From Chloroflexota bacterium (GTDB taxonomy: Bacteria; Chloroflexota; Dehalococcoidia; UBA6926; JACQUM01): a stretch of 10,405 nucleotides of DNA. A program made the translations under genes and the position numbers. Within the stretch, counting starts at the first letter, position 1; each line of letters opens with the position of its first letter. Location of the stretch: positions 1 to 10,405 of the forward strand of contig JACQUM010000061.1 of assembly GCA_016210295.1 (NCBI GenBank), read 5' to 3'. Shown here one piece after another: positions 6,176-10,405 of the stretch. The notes beneath the pieces were generated by a model. That model ran no database searches. It worked only from the letters and a program-made list of their open reading frames with translations, and was not told the origin of the DNA.

Positions 6176-7783
6176 ATGCGGTTGCCGAGAGTCCTTTCCC
6201 TGCCTCGCCTCCCTTTCCTGGCTGACCTGGGCTTGGCTTTGGGTGCGGTCGCCCTCCTTGCCCTTGTTGCCGGCGGGCTCCTCTACCTGCTTGTCCCGGA
6301 GCTGAAGGGCTGGTCCCTCGGCCTCATAGGCGCCAGCGGGGTCTTGCTCCTTCTGTTCCTCCTCTTCTCCTACCGCGAGGTGGCGCAGTTCCTGGGGACG
6401 CGCCGGGGCCGGTACGGGCTCAACACACTGGTCGTGGTCTCTACTCTTGGCCTCATCGTCGGCATCGCCAACTTCGTGGGGTACAACCAGTCCTACCGCC
6501 AGGACCTGACGGCGACGAGCCTGTTCACCCTCAATTCCCGGACCATCCGCGCCCTGGACGACCTCGCCGACCCGGTCACCGCCTTCGCCTTCTTCCCTCT
6601 TTCTCAGACGAACCCCCTTCCCGCGTCGGGCGAGACGACCATGGGCTACTACGCCGCCGGCCTCCTGCGGGAGTACAGCCTGCGGAGCAAACTCTTCAGC
6701 TATCGCGTCGTCGATCCCGAGCAGGACCCCACGACGGCGGCGAAGTTCAACGTCGTCCAATACCCCAGCGTGGTCTTCAGCTCCGGGGCGAGGAGCCAGT
6801 TGACCACCGACGTGAGCGAGCAGTCGTTCACCGCCGCGCTGCTGCGTGCAGTGGGCCAAGAGCTCAAGACCGTCTGCTACCTCACGGGGATAAGCGGGCG
6901 TAGCTCCACGGACGCCAGCGACGCGGGCTACTCCTCCGCCTCGGACGCGCTGGTCCAGGAGAATTACGTGGTCCGGGAGGTGAGCCTGGGGACCACCGAC
7001 GAGAAGGTGCCGGAGGTCTGCTGGACCATTGTCGTCGCGCAGCCCGGCCGCGATCTCACGGACTCCGAAGCGGCCCTGCTGCACGAGTACCTGGACGACC
7101 GGAAGGGGAGCGCCCTTTTCCTGCTGGAGCCCGAGATGCCGGGAAGTTTCACGTCTTTCCTCGCTGAGTACGGTATCGAGGCGGGGGGAGGAGTCGTGCT
7201 GGACGGCGTGAGCCGGGTGCGGCAGGACCAGACGCGGCCCGCCGCCCAGCCCGACCAGCACAACGTGCAGCACGTGATCACCGCTCCCCTTTCCCGCCAG
7301 AGCAAGCTCACCTTCTATCCGCTGGCCACGCGGGCGGCGCCGGTGGACCCGAACCCGGAGCCCCAGCGGATAGCCCTGACGAGCCTGGTGAGGACGAGCC
7401 TGGAGCGGAGTTGGCTGGAGACGGGCGGCGAGGACCCCAAAACAGCGGAGGCGGGGCCTAAGGACATCCGGGGGCCCATCAGCATCGCCACCGCCGCCCT
7501 GGTCAAGCGGGAGCCCAGCGGCTCCAGTCGAATCGTTGCCGTGGGAGACTCCGACTTCGCCAGCAACACCTTCTTCCGGCTGGAGGGGAACGAGGACCTG
7601 TTCCTGAACTCTGTCAACTGGCTCACCGAGGAGGAGAAGCTGATCACCATTCGAGTGAAGCAAGGTCCACGCTTCATGGTCCCCACGCAGCGAGAGCTGA
7701 CCTGGATCCTCTACTCCAGCGTGGCCTTTTTCCCGCTGGCGGTGGCTTTGGTGGGTGCCCTCGTCTGGTGGCGGAGGCGGTAG
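6176..7783 (+). CDS. GldG-family auxiliary subunit of the ABC transporter
   Basis: Membrane-anchored partner of the ATPase/permease pair, 535 residues. Three hydrophobic helices lie near the N-terminus (about 17-40, 47-65, 82-102). A large hydrophilic extracytoplasmic domain runs from about 105 to 505. A C-terminal helix (about 510-531) is followed by WWRRR. The GldG-type uncharacterised transport domain shows DLTATSLFTLNSRT after the third helix. It ends in the characteristic block GDSDFASN (457-464) and GNEDLFLNSVNWLTEEE. The ribosome binding site before the ATG is weak (AGAG at 6167-6170), so translation may depend on read-through from the permease gene 17 bases upstream. In Bacteroidetes GldG belongs to a gliding-motility ABC complex. 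In other phyla such genes exist without gliding, and the cargo is not known. Confidence 0.87.
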   Translation: MRLPRVLSLPRLPFLADLGLALGAVALLALVAGGLLYLLVPELKGWSLGLIGASGVLLLLFLLFSYREVAQFLGTRRGRYGLNTLVVVSTLGLIVGIANFVGYNQSYRQDLTATSLFTLNSRTIRALDDLADPVTAFAFFPLSQTNPLPASGETTMGYYAAGLLREYSLRSKLFSYRVVDPEQDPTTAAKFNVVQYPSVVFSSGARSQLTTDVSEQSFTAALLRAVGQELKTVCYLTGISGRSSTDASDAGYSSASDALVQENYVVREVSLGTTDEKVPEVCWTIVVAQPGRDLTDSEAALLHEYLDDRKGSALFLLEPEMPGSFTSFLAEYGIEAGGGVVLDGVSRVRQDQTRPAAQPDQHNVQHVITAPLSRQSKLTFYPLATRAAPVDPNPEPQRIALTSLVRTSLERSWLETGGEDPKTAEAGPKDIRGPISIATAALVKREPSGSSRIVAVGDSDFASNTFFRLEGNEDLFLNSVNWLTEEEKLITIRVKQGPRFMVPTQRELTWILYSSVAFFPLAVALVGALVWWRRR

Positions 7784-7801
7784 GAGAGGAGGTGGAGGCG
7801 G

Positions 7802-8455
7802 ATGAACTTTCGGGTGACGGGCGTCCTGCTGGTGGTGCTGGCCGTTCTTGGATCGTACCTGTACTTCACGTTCATCTTCGGCAAAGAGGAGAAGGAGGAG
7901 GCGCTCCTCCCTAAAGACGTTCGGCCGTGGTTCTACTTCTGCGAGGACCAGCAGATACGCGGCCTCGACGTCGCCTACTTCGGTCGTACCCTGAGCTTCG
8001 TTCGGGATGACAGTCGCGTGTGGCACTTTGATGGTCCCGATGGCCCTCTGGTGGATACGTACAGCGGCAACGAGGAGCAGGGCATCAAGGGGAGCAGCTT
8101 CTCCGGCGTGCCCTTCCTGGCAGGCGGCGCCCGGTCCAAGCGGGTCTTCGAGGAGGTGCAGCAGACGGAGAGCCTGGAGTTCTACGGCCTGAAGGACCCC
8201 AAGGTCTCCTTCACCATGAAGCTGTACCCCCAGGAGCAGTACAAAGACTCCCCCTGCACGGAAGCCCAGTACACCGTCCGCCTGGGCACCACGACCCCCG
8301 ACGGCGTCCAGACCTACGCCCAGATGGAAGGCTACCCGCAGATTTTTCTGGTGGACCACACGTGGGGAGAGACCGTCGCTCGCGTCGTGACCGAGCCTCC
8401 GTACCCGCCGGCCACACCCCGGCCCACACCGGGTGGCCTCAGTCCAGCCTTGTGA
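7802..8455 (+). CDS. Short DUF4340-like membrane-anchored protein
   Basis: 217 residues with an N-terminal hydrophobic anchor (about 7-26) followed by a charged KEEKEE turn, so the bulk should lie outside the cytoplasmic membrane. DUF4340-like features are the middle block SLEFYGLKDPKVSFTMKLY and the later RLGTTTPDG with TYAQMEGYPQIFLVDHTW. DUF4340 proteins commonly follow GldG genes, which supports the call. The product is shorter than many DUF4340 members and ends in a proline-rich tail (about 198-217: EPPYPPATPRPTPGG). Two GGAGG motifs (7788-7792 and 7794-7798) precede the ATG, and 18 bases separate it from the GldG stop, making it the last gene of the operon. Function is unknown beyond the likely association with the transporter. 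Confidence 0.75.
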   Translation: MNFRVTGVLLVVLAVLGSYLYFTFIFGKEEKEEALLPKDVRPWFYFCEDQQIRGLDVAYFGRTLSFVRDDSRVWHFDGPDGPLVDTYSGNEEQGIKGSSFSGVPFLAGGARSKRVFEEVQQTESLEFYGLKDPKVSFTMKLYPQEQYKDSPCTEAQYTVRLGTTTPDGVQTYAQMEGYPQIFLVDHTWGETVARVVTEPPYPPATPRPTPGGLSPAL

Positions 8456-8488
8456 CGCCCCGAGGAGAAGGCGAGGAGTGGGCCTATC

Positions 8489-8530
8489 CCCCTCACCCCC
8501 TCAGTCCCCCTCTCCCTCGGGGAGAGGGGG
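8489..8530. repeat. CCCTCACCCCC repeat with 11-bp perfect hairpin
   Basis: CCCTCACCCCCTCAGT precedes a perfect stem: CCCCCTCTCCC (8506-8516), loop TCG, then GGGAGAGGGGG (8520-8530). It is the better-preserved sibling of 4218-4260. It lies 34 bases after the DUF4340 stop and could weaken read-through, but the following AAGAAATAAA is not a T-run on the plus strand. Confidence 0.7.
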
Positions 8531-8557
8531 AAGAAATAAAACGAACTGGGGGACACC

Positions 8558-8576
8558 CCCTTCGGCAGGCTCGAGG
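8558..8576. repeat. CCCTTCGACAnGCTC repeat, third copy
   Basis: Reads CCCTTCGGCAGGCTCGAGG, matching the polA copy (1368-1394) and the spacer copy (4344-4361) at most positions. A further partial match, AGGCAGGCTCAGGA, lies at 8629-8642. Confidence 0.55.
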
Positions 8577-8582
8577 ACTCTG

Positions 8583-8606
8583 GCAGTCCCGATTTCTCGG
8601 GACTGC
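8583..8606. repeat. 10-bp perfect hairpin with AGTCCCG core
   Basis: Arm GCAGTCCCGA (8583-8592), loop TTTC, arm TCGGGACTGC (8597-8606). It shares the core and geometry of the hairpin at 3452-3476, about 5 kb away. Additional GAGTCCCGACTC-like sequence follows at about 8661-8672. Confidence 0.7.
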
Positions 8607-8705
8607 ACCCCCGGCAGGGGACATCACTAGGCAGGCTCAGGACAGACCTGTAACCCCACCGGAGTCCCGACTCGCAGACTCAAGACTCCCGCCCGTAGGA
8701 AAGCA

Positions 8706-8735
8706 GGGGGCCGTCCGCCTGGGGGGGCGGCCCCC
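8706..8735 (-). terminator. Possible terminator of the solute-binding-protein gene
   Basis: GGGGGCCG (8706-8713) and CGGCCCCC (8728-8735) form an 8-bp GC stem with a 14-base loop, 36 bases downstream of the minus-strand stop. On the minus strand the stem is followed by TGCTTTCC, a poor T-tail. It may be an intrinsic terminator of reduced strength or another dispersed hairpin. Confidence 0.4.
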
Positions 8736-8771
8736 CTCCGTCTTGGGATCGCTTAGAGCGACGTTACCGAG

Positions 8772-10405
8772 CTACTTGGCCAGCCACCAGTCTTCCGAGC
8801 GGCCGACGGAGCCGCCACCGGTGTTGCCCGAGAGTTGGACACCGCGCATGTCCGGGCTCATGGCGAAGGCGCCGCCGCGCCAGAGGAAGGTGGCCCGGGC
8901 GTGGTCGTCCAGGATGAGCTTGTGAAATTGGTGGCCCAGTTCGATGCGCTTAGTCCGATCCAGCTCCTGGCCCATCTTGCCGCAGAGGTCGTCCGCCACG
9001 GCGCTGGAATAGCGGCCGTAGTTGCGGTCGGAGCCGGTGAAGTAGTGCTCGTAGCAGACCTGGTTGGGGTCGGGGTGGCTGACGAGCTGGTCCCAACCGA
9101 CGACGTCGAACTCGCCGGAGACGACCTGGGAGAGGACGCGCTGGCTCTCAGGGACGTAGTGGTTGACATTGAAGCCCGCGCGGCGGAGCATCTCCACGAC
9201 AGGCCCCTGGGTGTAGTTGCCGGTAAAGGGCCAGGAAGGCATGTCGACCACGGGTGCCCTGGAGTCGGGGTAGAGGGCGATGCCCAGCTCGGTGAGGATC
9301 TGGCGGGCCCTGGCGACGTTCTGCTCGATGGTGGCTACGTTGTAGCCGGAATAGCTCCAGACCTGCTCCTTGGGGAGGTTGTAGGGGGTGCCCAGCCAGA
9401 AGACAAAGCCGCCGGGCGTGCACCACTTCTCGATGGCGATGTCGCAGAGAGTGGAGCGGTCGAGGGCGAGGGAGAGGGCCTCGCGGAGTTTGACGTTGTT
9501 CCAGGGGGCCTTGCCGTGGTGGGCCATGTAGAACATGGCGTTGTTGCCAAGGAAGCCCTTGCAGCCGCCGTACTTACACCAGGACTGGTCGGGGAAGTCC
9601 TCGGGGCGGAAGGCACCAAAGAACTGGAGGTGGGGAGCCTCTTTGTAGAGGGTGTCAGCGTTGTTGTAATGGCCCACGCTGGCCTCGAAGCAGACGTGGG
9701 CGCGGCCGGTGCGGACGGCGGCGCCGCAGGCGGCGGCGTCGGTGATCCGGTGCTCGACGCGGGTCAGGTAGGGATAGGGCTTTCCATCGGGAGCATTGCG
9801 ATGGTACCTGGGGTTGGGGACGTAGGTGATAAGCTCGCCGCCGATGAAGGTCTCCATCTTCCACGGGCCAGAGCCGACGACGCGGGCGGGGAGCTCCTTG
9901 AGGCGGTCCTTCCAGTAGCCCTTGGGGAGGACGGCGTTGATGGAGACGGCCAGCATGCCGGGGAGGGCGGCGTAGGGGGTCTTGGTGACGAAGACGGCGG
10001 TCAGGGGATCGGGGCAATCGACTCGCGTGAGGGGGACGAAGGTTCGGCCGCGCATGGTGCGGCGGAGGCCCTCGCCGGACTTGATGGTCATGATGGACCA
10101 GGCGACATCGTCGCAGTCCACGGCCTCGTAGGTGCCGTCGGGGAGAGCTGCGGTCATGTTGGGCTGGAGCTTGAAGGTCCAGGAGAGGCCATCCGCGGAG
10201 GCGGACCAGTCGTAGGCCATACGACCCTCGACATCCTCGTCGCCACCCATGGCGCTATTGGAGGGCTTGTACTGGAGGACGGAGTCGCCGACCATCTTTG
10301 TCTCGGAGGAGCAGCACTCCGCGCAGGCGGCGAAGGAGATGGGGGCGGGGCCTCCTCTGAGGAGGATGCCGCCACGGCGGGGCGCGCCGCCGACAGGGGT
10401 TGGGG
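8772..10405 (-). CDS. ABC transporter solute-binding protein, family 5 (5' end beyond right edge)
   Basis: Extracytoplasmic binding protein of the peptide/nickel/opine class (SBP_bac_5, OppA/DppA-like), which delivers ligand to an ABC importer. The frame stays open from the stop at 8772-8774 to the window edge, giving 543 residues. The ATG at 10293-10295 is internal, because coding resemblance continues upstream (PRRGGILLRGG, the usual start of the mature domain). The signal peptide or lipobox is therefore outside the window. Family landmarks are DDVAWSIMTIKSGEG, the GSGPWKMETFIGGELITY then NPRYHRNAPDGKPYPYL block, and NNVKLREALSLALDR. Thirteen cysteines are present, including CAECC near the N-terminus and WCKYGGC, which is many for this family. 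The ligand cannot be named. No permease or ATPase of an importer is in view, and the neighbouring Gld-type operon is of a different class. Confidence 0.9.
   Translation of the reverse strand, partial: PTPVGGAPRRGGILLRGGPAPISFAACAECCSSETKMVGDSVLQYKPSNSAMGGDEDVEGRMAYDWSASADGLSWTFKLQPNMTAALPDGTYEAVDCDDVAWSIMTIKSGEGLRRTMRGRTFVPLTRVDCPDPLTAVFVTKTPYAALPGMLAVSINAVLPKGYWKDRLKELPARVVGSGPWKMETFIGGELITYVPNPRYHRNAPDGKPYPYLTRVEHRITDAAACGAAVRTGRAHVCFEASVGHYNNADTLYKEAPHLQFFGAFRPEDFPDQSWCKYGGCKGFLGNNAMFYMAHHGKAPWNNVKLREALSLALDRSTLCDIAIEKWCTPGGFVFWLGTPYNLPKEQVWSYSGYNVATIEQNVARARQILTELGIALYPDSRAPVVDMPSWPFTGNYTQGPVVEMLRRAGFNVNHYVPESQRVLSQVVSGEFDVVGWDQLVSHPDPNQVCYEHYFTGSDRNYGRYSSAVADDLCGKMGQELDRTKRIELGHQFHKLILDDHARATFLWRGGAFAMSPDMRGVQLSGNTGGGSVGRSEDWWLAK

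Larger units (their letters stand above)
8456..8771. other. Repeat-filled spacer between convergent genes
   Basis: 316 bases with no supportable gene. They contain a C-rich repeat with an 11-bp perfect hairpin (8489-8530), a CCCTTCGrCAnGCTC repeat copy (8558-8576), a 10-bp AGTCCCG hairpin (8583-8606), a partial AGGCAGGCTCAGGA match (8629-8642), and a GC hairpin near the solute-binding-protein end (8706-8735). A small TCGCT/AGCGA stem lies at 8749-8761. As both flanking genes end here, some of these hairpins may end transcription. Confidence 0.7.

Noticed and set aside
6020..8359. Long open minus-strand frame (about 780 codons) opposite the GldG and DUF4340 genes
   Set aside because: It crosses three real genes, has biased low-information composition and no recognisable domain. 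The plus-strand genes have binding sites, membrane helices and family motifs.
4474..8455. Calling the operon a gliding-motility machine
   Set aside because: Only the ABC part resembles Gld proteins, and such ABC clusters are widespread in non-gliding bacteria. No other gliding gene is visible.
8506..8530. Classical rho-independent terminator for the ABC operon
   Set aside because: The stem is strong, but no T-run follows on either strand, so I list it as a repeat that might hinder transcription rather than as a terminator.
8456..8771. Insertion sequence remnant between the convergent genes
   Set aside because: No transposase fragment in any frame that I could recognise, and no matching terminal inverted repeats or target duplication at the spacer ends. 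The content is short hairpin repeats.

Overview
The window is a GC-rich stretch (roughly two thirds G+C by eye) of a bacterial chromosome with closely packed housekeeping and transport genes. Gene content and style point to Chloroflexota, most likely a Dehalococcoidia/SAR202-type lineage. The indicators are a bacterial PAC2-family protein, a GldA/GldF/GldG/DUF4340 ABC system, a family-5 solute-binding protein, and intergenic spacers loaded with GC-rich hairpin repeats. The taxon is an inference from gene families, not from any marker phylogeny.

Left part, minus strand: a PAC2-family protein (2491-3372) is followed 55 bases later by DNA polymerase I (2435 running off the left edge). PolA has an intact 5' nuclease, an intact proofreading exonuclease, and the polymerase domain up to the O-helix. 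The last 35 bases of the window (1-35) are a perfect reverse complement of 72-106, and the polA reading frame stops resembling PolA exactly there. The left end therefore looks like a fold-back junction, probably an assembly or amplification artefact. The polA inter-domain linker also carries a copy of a short repeat whose relatives lie in the spacers.

Middle, plus strand: orotate phosphoribosyltransferase (pyrE, 3593-4207) is divergent from the PAC2 gene. A repeat-rich spacer follows (4208-4473), ending in a clear TATAAT box. Then comes a four-gene operon: GldA-like ABC ATPase (4474-5430), GldF-like ABC-2 permease (5427-6158), GldG-like membrane-anchored auxiliary protein (6176-7783) and a short DUF4340-like anchored protein (7802-8455). 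Together they should form one membrane ABC complex with extracytoplasmic subunits. Its substrate is unknown, and the gliding-motility name comes from Bacteroidetes homologues only.

Right part: a 316-base convergent spacer (8456-8771) holds several hairpins. It is followed by the 3' portion of a minus-strand family-5 solute-binding protein gene of the peptide/nickel type, which runs off the right edge.

I see no convincing undescribed defence or mobile system. The observations worth a second look are the fold-back in polA, the repeat families (one inside a coding region), the substrate-orphan Gld-type ABC operon, and the cysteine-rich solute-binding protein.
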